The notes beneath the pieces are model-generated. The model was not told the DNA's origin. It worked only from the letters and a program-made list of their open reading frames with translations, and ran no database searches. Of a stretch of DNA of 64,000 nucleotides, positions 31,476-41,781 are shown piece by piece (the first letter of the stretch is position 1; each line of letters begins with the position of its first letter). The stretch comes from Prorocentrum cordatum (Eukaryota > Sar > Dinophyceae > Prorocentrales > Prorocentraceae). A program made the position numbers and the translations under genes. The stretch covers positions 1 to 64,000 of the forward strand of contig CAUYUJ010002067.1 in the NCBI GenBank assembly GCA_963575745.1, given 5' to 3'.

Positions 31476-31599
31476 GGCCTCTCGAAGCCATCCCACGAGA
31501 CTGGGTCCCGCGAGCTCTGGGACCGCGGACCGGAGCAAAGAACGCCGCGTCGGAGGTCTGGGGTTCCGGATTCTCGGACCTCGTCGCTGTCTCCGGCTC

Positions 31600-31880
31600 C
31601 TCCTCCCCCCTCCTCCTCCTCCTCCTCCTCCTCCTCCTCCTCCTCCTCCTCCTGCCTCCTCCTCCTCCTCCTCATCCTCCTCCTCCTCCCCCCCCCTCCG
31701 CCTCCCTCCGCCTCCTCCTCCTCCTCTCCTCCTCCTCCTCCTCCTCCTCCTACTCCTACTCCTACTCCGCCTCCTCCTCCTCCGCCTCCTCCTCGTCCCT
31801 CCCCTCCTCCTCCTCCTCCTCCTCCTCCTCCTCCTCCTCCTCCTCCTCCTCCTCCTCCTCCTCCTCCTCCTCCCCCTCCT
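31600..31880. repeat. Long (CTC)n microsatellite
   Basis: About 280 bp of CTC with CTACTC interruptions. Confidence 0.9.
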
Positions 31881-31949
31881 GTCGCTGCCTCCTTCGCTGC
31901 CTCGGGCTGCTATACAGCATTTGCGCCTCGCCGAGAGAGTTCCAGTCAG

Positions 31950-32105
31950 GAGGGAAAGACTCACACAGACACAATTCATCGTCGACTCCCAGGAAAATAT
32001 GGGAAAATATGGGAAGTGGGGAGGAAGACAGAAACCCAGAACAAATATGGGAAAATATGCGGGATCATTTTATTTATGTGTATTTATGTGTGTGTCCTGG
32101 GGCCC
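31950..32105 (+). mobile_element. Repeat family K
   Basis: 'acacagacacaattcatcgtcg' to 'tatttatgtgtgtgtcctggggcc'. Confidence 0.7.
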
Positions 32106-32216
32106 CTTCATCTAGGGGTGCCCGTAGCCACAAGCCGCCAGTGGCCCGAAAGCCACTGGAGATGGGGGGGCCTCACCCTCGCGTCGTGGAAATGGAGCCG
32201 CCAGCAGCTTGTAGTT

Positions 32217-32380
32217 TTAAGTCGGGCGTGTTCCTCTACAGGGGGAATATTCAAAAGTAGTCAAAAAATAGTCTGGTACGTTTTTTTTGTTTTCCTATTT
32301 TTGACTGTTTTGGGGGAGTTGTTTGAGTACTTTTTCTTTTTCGCCCAAAATCCCCCTGTAGGGGGACACGCCGGACTTAA
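32217..32380 (+). mobile_element. MITE family A, copy A11
   Basis: TTAAGTCGGGCGTGTTCCTC to GGGGACACGCCGGACTTAA. The flanks TTGTAGTT and TTGTAATT agree at 7 of 8. Confidence 0.8.
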
Positions 32381-32478
32381 TTGTAATTCTTTGCCTCTGG
32401 AGAGGCTCTCACGAACACCTGGCCCAGGGGCCATGAACAAACGCTTCGGACTGACAAGCTGGTCGTGGGGAAAGGGTA

Positions 32479-32647
32479 CAGTAGGGGCCCATGCCAAGAA
32501 GCACCCTGCTTGCCTCCAGGGTGCCCTGGGTTTCTTGGGTTTCGATGGTCTTGCAATAGAAAACGTGGCGCTTCCGCACCAACATATTGAACGTCCTGTG
32601 GTCTCAGGGTTGGGTTTCGTGTGAAATGTTTCTTGTGGTCGAGCCTG
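32479..32647 (+). mobile_element. MITE family E, copy E2
   Basis: CAGTAGGGGCCCATGCC to GTGGTCGAGCCTG with TA outside both ends. It directly abuts the family F copy. Confidence 0.65.
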
Positions 32648-32649
32648 TA

Positions 32650-32868
32650 CTGTTGGGCTTGTTCTCCACCACCACCACCATCAGTAGGATGGGGAGGGAG
32701 TCCTCTCATCCTCCTCCTCCTCCGCCTCCTCCTCCTCCACCTCCTCCCCTCCTCCTCCTCCTCCTCCTCCTCCTCCTCCTCCTCCTCCTCGCTCCTCCTC
32801 ATCCTCATCCTCCACCTCCCTCCCCCCTCCACCTTCTGGTGGTGGTGGTGGAAAACAGGACCATCATG
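32650..32868 (+). mobile_element. MITE family F, copy F2, with internal (CTC)n core
   Basis: 'gggcttgttctccaccaccaccaccat' and its inverted partner 'ctggtggtggtggtggaaaacagg' enclose a CTC tract of about 120 bp. Confidence 0.75.
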
Positions 32869-32944
32869 TACGGCACGACGTCTGGGCTCTGGGTGGCGGG
32901 GGCGGCTGGTCCAGTGGAGAGAGGCGCTCACTCTCTCTGTCTCT

Positions 32945-33070
32945 CTCTCCTCCTCCTCCTCCTCCTCCTCCTCCTCCCTCCTTCTCCTCCTCCTCCTCCT
33001 TCTCCTCCTCCTCCTCCTCCTCCTCCTCCTCCTCCTCCTCCTCCTCCTCTCCCCCTCCTCCCCCTCCTGT
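32945..33070. repeat. (CTC)n microsatellite
   Basis: Near-perfect CTC tract. Confidence 0.9.
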
Positions 33071-33125
33071 CGCTGCCTCCTTCGCGGCACGCCAGGCGGT
33101 GCGAGGCCCTGTCAGGGCTCGTGCA

Positions 33126-33336
33126 GGGCACCATTCGGGGAACAACAAGTGGCATAAAACCGCAAAACTCGGAGTCCGCGCGGATTTCTCGGATCGGCGC
33201 TGGACCCCCCTCCCTGGCGCGCTCCGCGCGCCAGGGGCGGCGCCGGAGGCGCCGCCGGGGGGCCCCAGCGCGGATCCGAAGAATCCGCGCGGACCTCCGA
33301 GTTTTTATGTTTATGCCACTTTTCGTTCCCCTAACC
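33126..33336. mobile_element. MITE family C, copy C3
   Basis: 'ggggaacaacaagtggcataaa' is mirrored by 'tttatgccacttttcgttcccc', with 'ccgcgcggatttctcggatc' mirrored by 'gatccgaagaatccgcgcgga'. The most complete hairpin of the family. Confidence 0.8.
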
Positions 33337-33382
33337 ATTCCGTTGGGACTCCACGGAAACTGCGCAAGGGGTGACGCTCGTA

Positions 33383-33540
33383 TTGAGTCGGGCCTGCCCC
33401 TCTACAGGAGGAATATTCAAAAATAGCCCAAAAAAAATGGGGACCATGTTTTGAATATTTGTTTGATCATTTTTGGGTTGGTTTTGGGATATTTTTAGTT
33501 TCGTCCAAAATCCGCCTGTAGGGGGACATGCCCGACCTAA
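33383..33540 (+). mobile_element. MITE family A, copy A12
   Basis: TTGAGTCGGGCCTGCCCCTC to GGGGACATGCCCGACCTAA. The flanks CGCTCGTA and CGCCCGTA agree at 7 of 8. Confidence 0.85.
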
Positions 33541-33557
33541 CGCCCGTAGAGCTTTCA

Positions 33558-33935
33558 CCCCTCCGGGTGCGCTAGGTCTCGTTTGGGACCCGCGCAATTA
33601 CGTAATGGTTGTTGAGCGCACCGGGTCAAGATTGGACAGTTTCCGCTGCAAGTGCTTGCGACGTCTGCTTGGGTTCCCCCACTCGTATCTTGCTTGTGCT
33701 CGCAAGAGAGACGTTGCAGCGAGCGCTGTCGACACCAGTACCTGAGATGCTGAGGGACTCCAGATAGGTCTATACAGAGAATCGCCAGATGACCGGACCC
33801 TTCTCTAATCAAAGACATATTGTGCGATGCGGGCGGCTTTCCCAAAAATTGGGCACGCCGCCGGAAGCGAGGGCGCCCGCGACAACAGGGGGCGAGTTCT
33901 GTGTACGATCTGTCTTGTTTGTATCTACACATCGC
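33558..33935 (+). pseudogene. LINE reverse-transcriptase C-terminal fragment
   Basis: The plus frame first reads ...LVWDPRNYVMVVERTGSRLD and SFRCKCLRRLLGFPHSYLAC. This is the pattern that follows the RT domain in jockey-like LINEs (LD.F..KCLRR.L..PHSY). A second frame at about 33800..33930 reads NWARRRKRGRPRQQGASSVY, the KRGRPR region that normally follows. The two lie in different frames with a stop between, so this is a decayed fragment. It differs from the larger LINE at 36049..43269 and starts 17 bp after a family A element. Confidence 0.6.
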
Positions 33936-34059
33936 CCACTCCCCGTCCTCCCCATTCCTGCAGCGCATCTGTGGCTTTGCACTTTCCCATAGGTGCACTT
34001 TCTCCTCGGATGTGTTTGCCGACGCGTCCTGCTGAATACACGACCTTGCGCGCGTGCGT

Positions 34060-34780
34060 ACCAATTCGTTGGACCTCCCAGGGGCCTACGAAGGTGGCGA
34101 CAGCTTCGCAGTTCGCAGCCCCCAGGGAGGGTGGGGTCGCGATTGGGCCCGCGCACGACATCTTTCCACTGGACTACCAGGAGCCCACGAAAGCGGGGAT
34201 TGTTTCGCAGCTTCGAGCCCCAAGGAGGACGAGGTCGACTTCTGATCCGTGTAGGTCGTCATTGCGCTGGCTCTCCCAGCAGCCCACGAAAGGGGCGACG
34301 GTTGCATACGAACGCGGCAACGAATTCGCCGCAGCCGACTGGGAGGTCGGAGAGCGACGTTTGGTTCACATCCACATGGGACATTCCTTTGCTGGACCTC
34401 CACGGAGTCCACGACAAAGGCGACGCAGCTGGCAGCCCCCAGAAAGGGCAAGGTCGAATTCTGACCCGCACGTCATTCCGCTGGACCTCGAAGGAGCCCA
34501 CGAAAGTGGCGACATATTCGCAGTGCGCAGCCCCCTGGGGGAGCGATGTCTAACTCCGATCCGCGTAAGACGTCACTCTGCTGGCCCTCCCACGGAAGCG
34601 GTGACATCATCGCAGTTCGCAGCTCCCTGGAAGGGTGAGGTCCTGATTATGCGTCACAGCAGCACGCAGAAGTGGCAACAGTTTTGCTGTTAAGTCACAA
34701 CGCTGGCCTTCCTGTGATCCACGAAGGTGGCGACAGTTTCACAGCTCGCAGACCCCAAGGGACGGCGAGGCCTCACTCTA
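34060..34780. repeat. Diverged tandem array related to R1
   Basis: Seven degenerate units of about 100-128 bp carry GAAAG.GGCGACA..TTCGCAG followed by CGCAGCCCCCAGGG. Anchors are near 34089, 34190, 34277, 34410, 34502, 34595 and 34723. The array is followed by 'gaccgcagtgctctatccaaaacg', matching the sequence after R1 at 3160. Confidence 0.7.
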
Positions 34781-34989
34781 AAATGAATTTAGTAGCCAGG
34801 AGGAGCCGCAAGGTACGAGGTAGGTGGCAGGAGGAGGGATGAGCATGGAGGCGGGACGAGGACGGAGACCGCAGTGCTCTATCCAAAACGGGAGCCCAAC
34901 GTGTGGGGTTCGGAACAAGCACTTCGACCACAGGAGGGTTGGACACCTAATTCGGCAGTTGAGTTTCGTTCGAATCCTGCGCAGCATCA

Positions 34990-36048
34990 GAGGAGGAGGA
35001 GGAGGAGGAGGAGGAGGAGGAGGAGGACGAGGAGGCGGAGGAGGAGGAGGGAGAGGAGGAGCGGCGAGGAGGCTGGGAGAGGATGAGGCGGAGCGGAGGT
35101 AGAGGAGCAGGAGGAGGAGGAGAGGGAGGTGGAGGATGGGGGGGGAGGAGGAGGAGAAGGACGAGGATGAGGGAGAAGGAGAGGCAGAGGAGGAGGAAGA
35201 GGAGGAGAGGGGAGGAGGGAGGCGGAGCGGAGGAGGGCGGTAGAACTGGGAGGAGGAGAAGGAGGAGGGAGGAGGAGGCGCGGAGGAGAGAGGAGGAGGA
35301 CAGGGAGGAGGAGAGGGAGGAGGAGGGAGGGAGGAAGAGGGGGAGGAGGAGAGGAGGAGGAGGAGGAGGAGGCGCAGGAGCAGGAGGAGGAGGAGTAGGA
35401 TGAGAAGAGCAGGAGATGGGGATGGCGGAGCAGGGAGATGATGATTTAATGAGATGATGATGATGATGAGAATATGATGATTGATGGTGATGATGATGAT
35501 GATGATTATGATGATGTGATTGTGATGATGGTGATGGTGATGGTGATGGTGATGGTGATGGTGATGACGCTGATGCTGATGCTGATGCTGATGCTGATGC
35601 TGCGATGCTGATACTGATGCTGATGATGATGCTGATGCTGATGATGATGCTGATGCTGATGCTGAATGATGATGCTGAGGATGATTGCTGATGCTGATGC
35701 TGATGCTGCTTTGCTGATGCTGCTGCTTCTGCTGTGCTGATGATGATGATGTGATGCTGCTGCTGCTTGGCTGAATTGTGAGGATGAGATGATGATTGCT
35801 GATGATGATGATGATGAGAGGAGGAGGAGGAGGGGAGGAGGAGGAGGATGAGGAGGAGGAGGAGGAGAAGGAGGGTGGAGGAGGAGGACGAGGAGGAGGA
35901 GGAGGAGGAGGAAGAGGAAGAGGAGCAGGAGGAGGAGGAGGAACAGGAGCAGGAGCAGGCGCAGGAGCAGGAGCAGGAGCAGGAGCAGTAGGAGAGGGAG
36001 GAGGAGGAGGAGGCGGAGCAAGGAGGAGGAGGAGGTGGAGGAGGAGGA
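34990..36048. repeat. (GGA)n and (GAT/GCT)n microsatellite block
   Basis: 34990..35400 is GGA, 35430..35820 is GAT/TGATGC repeats and 35820..36048 is GGA again. The long minus-strand frames of 434-449 codons here are Pro/Ser/Leu/His runs. The last 18 bp (36031..36048) duplicate 43267..43284 across the LINE. Confidence 0.9.
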
Positions 36049-36136
36049 CCTTTTGGACCTTTTGCACAGCACAGCGTGCTAAAAAAGGAGGAGGGGAAAA
36101 CAGAGGGAGGAGGCCAAGCACCTGCACCCAAGGTGG

Positions 36137-39100
36137 CTACTCCATAGCAGCCACCCCCAGCGCCTCCTCCTCCCCGCAAGGGGAGGAGGGCGCGTGGGAG
36201 GGTACAGGGCTTGCCCTCCTGGCACGCTGTGCTGTCTCCCCGGCGACGCACGCGTCCACTAACCTCGCATGCGAAATCGCTTGCGAGGCCTTGGAAGGCC
36301 CCGCATAGCTCGGAAACAGCCCGCGTTTAATTCGGCCGAGATTCTCTCGGCCTTTGCGAGTGGGGGGCCCGCAACCTTCGGCCAAATGGCGACCGTCAAC
36401 GGTCGCGGTCCGACCACATCTGAAACAAAAATGCAAGGAATGCAAGTCCCAGAATCCCAGACGGTGGGAGGGGTCGAGCTCCAGCCCACCAACAGCGACG
36501 CCACAACGAGCCGCGGCCACCACGTCCCGAGGGAACCCAGGAGGGACGACCAGCGGCGAAATGCACTCCGTCTTCAGGGCCTCTAAGAGGCCATGTCGGG
36601 ACGAAAGAACAGAGCACAATTGGCACCTGAAACGGGACCCGACTGGAATAAATCTGTGAGAGCTGGCCCTGGCCGCGTGCTCGAGGCGTCGGGTCTCGGC
36701 GGTCTTCGGCCTAGGCCGCTCGATCTCCGTCGGGGCCTTGGCACGCTTGGGGTCCGCCGAAGAGGCGTCCGCCAGAGCCCGCCGAGCCCTTCGACGCACC
36801 AGGGCAGCGGTGAGGTCCCAGGCGTCTGTGGCGGGGACAATCTGGGCGGCCAAAGTCCAGGAGCGTTCAGCGGCTTCAGAAGCCGCTTCGTCGGCTAACT
36901 GATTACCACTGGCAAGAAAAACTTCGTGATGGGAGAGGGAGGAGTCGTCAGGGGACAGGTGCGAGGGCGTCCATTCGACCGAGACATGCCCTGGGCCTCG
37001 GTCGTCGATGGCGCAACGAATTCGCAGCCACAAATCGCTGTTCCTCCCCCCCAAGCTCCAAGGCCGGCCCCGACTCCACCCCGTCATGAGAGGCTTGTGG
37101 TCCGTCACAAAATGGACTGGACCAGTGGTGCTTTCCAGAAAAAGAGCGAAAGCCTGTAGCTCCGACCTGGGCACCGTTTGCGAGGGGCCTCGCAAAATCT
37201 CGGAGATGCCCCCCAAGACGGCCCAACGCAAAGGTCCCTCCCCAGGTCGCGCGTCCCTGACCACAACAACAGCGGAGCCACAACGACGGCGACGAGGGTC
37301 GGACGAAAAGCGTCCTCCAGATCCGTCCCCGAAGCCGACCAACGGGCTGTTGCCAGGGTCTCTAGAGCAGGCTCCAAGAGGGACCTCACCTAGTTGGGCT
37401 CTGCTCAGGCTCTCCAGCGGCTCCCTGAAAACAGGGTGGGTGACGCGGGTAGGCGGAACACCTCTCAGCCAAAGGCTTGGTTCAGATTCAACAGACGCTA
37501 ACGCTTGCGGAATCAAATGATCAGTAGACGTGAAATCACTGTGATCTTTATTGCAGGGGCAACGCCAGATGCGATGCGCAAGAGTTTCTTCCTCCTGCTG
37601 GCATCGCGGACACAGGCGGTCAGCGGCCTCACTCAGAGGGCGCTGCCTGTCCATCGTCCACTGGGCGCCCGTGACCACGCACAAGTTGAGGCCGAACAGG
37701 TCGAGCTCCCCCTTCTTGGCGAAGTGGCTGAGATCCAGCCTGGCCCAATAGAGGCCCGCTCCCTCAGCAAGGCCATCACCTGCCATGTGCTTCGACGCAT
37801 TGCTCCAAAGCTGAGCGCGAAAATCAGTGACCACGTCGTCCAGCAGCTCGGAGGTGTCGAACCCAGTGGGGTCGTAGCCTGCACGCCGTGCTGTTGGGAT
37901 CAGCCACTCCTCGATTCCTCCGACAGTGGGCCTCCTCCAACGTAGAACTGAGGGTACATCCCATCCCGCGTCAAGCAAAGTCGCAATAACAGCTCCAATC
38001 GGTCCTTTGACCAGTCTCCATCTTTTGTTGGCGCCAACTGCGAGAAGCCGCCGATGAATAACAGTCCAAGCATTTTCAACTCGATGGTGAATTCTGGTGT
38101 CGGTCTTCCAGAGACAGAGAAATTCTGGAAGAAGGCCTCGTCGTAACTCCAGGGCTGGATCCTTGAGACCGTAAAGGACCGCCAGTGTTGTCGTAAGACA
38201 CCTGCCCTTCATGGGCCCAGCTCCAGCCAAGGCTGCCTGCCGCCTGACGGAGAGGACGTTGGACGGCGACATGCCATGGGCCTGGTGCCCGTAGGAGCCT
38301 TGAGGAGCTGCGCCTGTGGTCCAAAGACCCTGAGCTTCGCGCCGTAGAGGAGCATGTCTGCGTATGCGGGCAATGCGAGCCGCCCTCTTCCTGCTGGCAA
38401 CCAACCTCATTCTGGCCTTAGCGACTGTGCGCCGTTTGCCAGAGGCTGCGTCGATGCCAAGATCCGTGCCGTGAAGACCGAACCGTACAGGGATACCCCG
38501 CTTCTGCAATTGAGCGGCTGTCCTCCTCCCGTTCTGCGGAACGGTGGCAATGAGCACAGACTTGTCCGAAAGCTTGAGACGGAATTGCTTGGCGAGGTCG
38601 GCCAGCGTGACCGTAGCGTGAAGGATCTCTGTCTGGACCTTGGCCTGCGTGCCCTCTGCGCGGGCCACAGTGTCATCGATGAAGGTCCAGAAGGTACTGA
38701 AACTCGCTCTGCGATGTGCCGCCTCCATCAATGGATGTAAAAACAACTTGGCAATCCTTACCCCATGCGGGGATCCTGCAACAAGTGACCTGGTGGCGTA
38801 GATGGCGTCTGTAACGCCAAGAGAGCCACGCAGGAACCGCGGCCCAGCACACATCTCTAACTCCAGTAACACCACAACCGCTGGGAACTTGAGGTCGAGT
38901 GCAGCCTGGCCGATGAGGATCCAGGACAACGAGTCGTAGAACTTCTCGAAGTCCAGGAGGAGGGTCGCCGCCGAGATGCCAAGCGCCACTGCGGATTCAT
39001 CAAGCAGCGCTCGCAAGAGTCCTGCTCGAAGCGAGCTGCTGCCCGCCACTGCAGTGTCCCAGAAATCCGAGAGCTCCTTAGTCCATGTGGACGTGACGCC

Positions 39101-41482
39101 TGCTCTCACGCGGGACCATATCTTTGCCGTCTCTGGAAGTAATCCAATGACCCTCTCTCCTCCTTTGGGTTTGGGTAATAATGCTCCAATAGATGCCAAG
39201 ATCTGAGCAGGCCACACCCCATGTTCTTCAATGCTGCTGAGAAGCCTGCAGTAATCACACCGACCTTCGAGTGGGAGTCGCTGGATGTCCAGCGGTGTGA
39301 TGGAGTCAACTCCGCATGCCTTGGTGCCTAAAACCCTGATAACATTGTCCACCTGCTCGATGCTGACTGGATCCAGCTCCTCCTCGCGGTTCTGCGCGTG
39401 CAGGCGCTTGAACATGGCGAGGATGTCGGCCTGAGAGTCGACTGGGTCGTGCCAGAGTCTCTCCCAGGTGGATCTGGTATGTTCCATCCTGATAGTTGGG
39501 TCTCCAACGACTCGCCCATCCACTAAGGGGTCGGAAGGGGCCGCCTTGGGTTCCTTCACCAATGAGTGGAGCAGTCCTGGCTTAGACGTCCAAGCTCCCT
39601 TGGCCCAACGGATGAACGAATGCCGCCTCAAGGTCAAACATCTTGCCTGAGAACGACAGGCCAGCTTCTCAGTTAAGTAAGCAAAATCATCGCGCTCCAT
39701 CTCAGTGGCGCAAGCAAATGCGCGCGACCAGGAGATCCACCGCTGCTGATTAGCGGTACCCTCAGAGCCTGGACCGAAGAAATCCGATGGGTCGAAGCTG
39801 CTGGCGTCGTTGGTGTAGCGACCAAGAGCTGCGGTACAAATCGCTATCTGGCGAGGATCCTTGCCATGTCGTAGAAGAGCCATGATTCTTTGCACCAAGG
39901 TGAGCACAGTTCCCCACCATTCTCCAGCTCCATCAGTCATGTGCACTCGCCCTGGGGTAGCTCTGGTCTGCATCCATTGTACAGAAAACCCAGCCGCGCG
40001 TGGAGCCCGTTGTCGAAGGCCGAGTTGATGATGAAGTGCGAAAGCACGTTCCACTCCTGAGGACCACCGCGCGTACTGTCTGGCGACGGCACCAAGGCCA
40101 AGTGCGTTAATATGGTGCAACAACTCAGACTCGACAACACTGCAACATTGAGAGCTGAGCCTCTCCATGGAGGGCTGCTCTTCCCACAGGTCTGAAGGTA
40201 TGTGAAAAGAGACCTGAGACCCAGGATCCAACGTGCTCCTTGAGGGGCGTAGTGCATCGTAGTCTTCCAGCAGATCGGGTGGTACGCGTGCCCGTTCTTG
40301 CTCTTGCCGTTGGGCTCGAAGTATAGACCTCTTGCTGCTAGGGTCCGAAGCGAGCTTGGGTCTGGCTACCTTTGGAAACGGTTCAGGTAACAAAAGTTTC
40401 TGGTACCACCATCTGCGCATGCCATCGTGGACGTCAACCTGCAGTGCACAATGCGTCTTCCACGGGACCTGAGGCTGCGACCGAACTCGGTATCTGGATG
40501 ATGTTCCGTACTTGGCCATTGCGAAATCAATGAGGGAGCCCTCCTGCCCTTCATCGCACGTGGTGCTGACGTCCGCAGGTAGAATGAGTGTGCCCCCAAT
40601 TTTATCAGGCCACCCAGATCCTTCCAATGAAGTTGGTGAAATATTCCAGTCGCCAATAACCAACCAAGGGTCTGCAAGCCCATGATGGAAGGAAGCTAAC
40701 GCAACCAGCACCTGACGATTTCTGCCAGAAACTCCCAATCCTGGCCAAAGATAAACTGATACCAAGACCAGGTTGCCCGAGGACAAATGCAGGATCATGG
40801 CGGCGAACCCGCGCATAGGATCAGGTTGGCGTGCAGCTTGCGCATATTGCCGAATGGCCTGCAGCGAGGTGGTAGCCAGGTGCTTCTTGGCCATGACCCA
40901 TTCACCGCCAGACGAACCTCCTCGTCCTGTTGGAGTGCTCCCTGTGGCGCAGACCTTCCAACCGTCTTTGTCCAGTTCGATCTCCGTCTTGGAGTGGAAC
41001 GTGGCGGCGGTGACATGGGTCTCCACCAGACAAAACACAGAGTAAGGGGCTGTGTTGACATAACGCTGCGCTTGAGGCCCCCACTCGGTGATGTTACCGT
41101 AAAGGATCGAAAAAATCTTTCTCGTCGGATATGAGCTTGGAGGGGGCTGGAGCGGCCAAAGCCTGCGCTGCTGGTGCGCTGAGGCCAGCCTCAAGGCCCG
41201 TAGGGCCGCCGCAAGGGGCAGCCTGGTCCGCCCTAGCCTCGGAGGGCCTGGCAGTGACGCCAGGTGGAGCGGGGCCTCCCTCCGCCTCGAACGGCGAGTC
41301 CTGGTGGAATCGCTCGTTGCCCTCCTCAAACTCCAGATCCTCGAACGGATCAAGCTCAGCGTCGTGCAGGTGCGCCGTCGTAACTGAAGGGACAGAGGCC
41401 TGCGGTCCCGTAGATGCGCGAGGCGCAGCCCTCGGGGGAGGGCTGTCATTAAGGGCAGCATACGCCAGCCCGCCAAGCGCAC
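36137..41482 (-). CDS. LINE ORF2: endonuclease, reverse transcriptase and RNase H
   Basis: Open for 1781 codons; authentic coding probably begins near residue 122 (about 41119), since the first 120 residues are an Arg/Leu-rich shadow. Residues 122-350 are an exonuclease-endonuclease-phosphatase domain with N130, E154 (LVETH), D278/N280 (IGDWN), D319 (SLIDF) and H344. Residues ~706-1000 are the reverse transcriptase, with motif A D844 (LLLDFEKFYD), motif B 903-907 (GSPHG) and motif C D936-D937 (FIDD). C1291, C1294, H1303 and C1308 form a CCHC motif. RNase H spans ~1380-1545 with D1386, E1441, D1461 and D1531. Two further Cys-rich motifs lie near 1619 and 1685. All catalytic residues are present, so the enzyme could be active. 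The role is target-primed reverse transcription of the element RNA. A related broken copy is at 16260..19089. Confidence 0.9.
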   Translation of the reverse strand: MRLAGWRMLPLMTALPRGLRLAHLRDRRPLSLQLRRRTCTTLSLIRSRIWSLRRATSDSTRTRRSRRREAPLHLASLPGPPRLGRTRLPLAAALRALRLASAHQQRRLWPLQPPPSSYPTRKIFSILYGNITEWGPQAQRYVNTAPYSVFCLVETHVTAATFHSKTEIELDKDGWKVCATGSTPTGRGGSSGGEWVMAKKHLATTSLQAIRQYAQAARQPDPMRGFAAMILHLSSGNLVLVSVYLWPGLGVSGRNRQVLVALASFHHGLADPWLVIGDWNISPTSLEGSGWPDKIGGTLILPADVSTTCDEGQEGSLIDFAMAKYGTSSRYRVRSQPQVPWKTHCALQVDVHDGMRRWWYQKLLLPEPFPKVARPKLASDPSSKRSILRAQRQEQERARVPPDLLEDYDALRPSRSTLDPGSQVSFHIPSDLWEEQPSMERLSSQCCSVVESELLHHINALGLGAVARQYARWSSGVERAFALHHQLGLRQRAPRAAGFSVQWMQTRATPGRVHMTDGAGEWWGTVLTLVQRIMALLRHGKDPRQIAICTAALGRYTNDASSFDPSDFFGPGSEGTANQQRWISWSRAFACATEMERDDFAYLTEKLACRSQARCLTLRRHSFIRWAKGAWTSKPGLLHSLVKEPKAAPSDPLVDGRVVGDPTIRMEHTRSTWERLWHDPVDSQADILAMFKRLHAQNREEELDPVSIEQVDNVIRVLGTKACGVDSITPLDIQRLPLEGRCDYCRLLSSIEEHGVWPAQILASIGALLPKPKGGERVIGLLPETAKIWSRVRAGVTSTWTKELSDFWDTAVAGSSSLRAGLLRALLDESAVALGISAATLLLDFEKFYDSLSWILIGQAALDLKFPAVVVLLELEMCAGPRFLRGSLGVTDAIYATRSLVAGSPHGVRIAKLFLHPLMEAAHRRASFSTFWTFIDDTVARAEGTQAKVQTEILHATVTLADLAKQFRLKLSDKSVLIATVPQNGRRTAAQLQKRGIPVRFGLHGTDLGIDAASGKRRTVAKARMRLVASRKRAARIARIRRHAPLRREAQGLWTTGAAPQGSYGHQAHGMSPSNVLSVRRQAALAGAGPMKGRCLTTTLAVLYGLKDPALELRRGLLPEFLCLWKTDTRIHHRVENAWTVIHRRLLAVGANKRWRLVKGPIGAVIATLLDAGWDVPSVLRWRRPTVGGIEEWLIPTARRAGYDPTGFDTSELLDDVVTDFRAQLWSNASKHMAGDGLAEGAGLYWARLDLSHFAKKGELDLFGLNLCVVTGAQWTMDRQRPLSEAADRLCPRCQQEEETLAHRIWRCPCNKDHSDFTSTDHLIPQALASVESEPSLWLRGVPPTRVTHPVFREPLESLSRAQLGEVPLGACSRDPGNSPLVGFGDGSGGRFSSDPRRRRCGSAVVVVRDARPGEGPLRWAVLGGISEILRGPSQTVPRSELQAFALFLESTTGPVHFVTDHKPLMTGWSRGRPWSLGGRNSDLWLRIRCAIDDRGPGHVSVEWTPSHLSPDDSSLSHHEVFLASGNQLADEAASEAAERSWTLAAQIVPATDAWDLTAALVRRRARRALADASSADPKRAKAPTEIERPRPKTAETRRLEHAARASSHRFIPVGSRFRCQLCSVLSSRHGLLEALKTECISPLVVPPGFPRDVVAAARCGVAVGGLELDPSHRLGFWDLHSLHFCFRCGRTATVDGRHLAEGCGPPTRKGRENLGRIKRGLFPSYAGPSKASQAISHARLVDACVAGETAQRARRASPVPSHAPSSPCGEEEALGVAAME

Positions 41483-41781
41483 CCGTCAGCGAGGCTTGAC
41501 CCGATGCACCCGAAGAAGTGCGAGTGGCCGAAATCCTCGCACTCGGAGATGGCGTAGCTCCGCGCGTCGCAGAACGCGATGAACGTCTTGCCTGCGGTGC
41601 ACGTGCCGCTGAGCCTTGAGCCGCAGTCGGCGAACTGCTCACCTCCAAGGGTGCTGTAGTTGTATCGCTTCCAAAAGCGCGCTCCTCATCCGAGTCGAGG
41701 AAGAAGTCGACTGGGTAGGGCCAGGGGCGCCCGCCGAAACAGCATGCCGACAAAACTCGGCGTGGCGCCCCTCGATCTGCG
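41120..41781 (-). other. LINE linker with protein-like stretches in different frames
   Basis: One minus frame, open to 41094, reads acidic protein-like sequence (LDSDEERAF; HDAELDPFEDLEFEEGNE). The ORF1 frame instead gives a Cys- and aromatic-rich stretch at about 41455..41690 (FWKRYNYSTLGGEQFADCG and FGHSHFFGCIGSSLADGCAW). The endonuclease then starts in a third frame after a run of six T near 41110. Either indels have broken this region, or frameshifting or a captured domain is involved. Confidence 0.5.

Noticed and set aside
30388-32115. Plus-strand frame of 575 codons
   Set aside because: Crosses families K, M and J and a CTC microsatellite; no recognisable domain.
34778-36251. Minus-strand frames of 434-449 codons
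   Set aside because: Homopolymer-like Pro/Ser/Leu/His runs from GGA and GAT microsatellites, with no domain.
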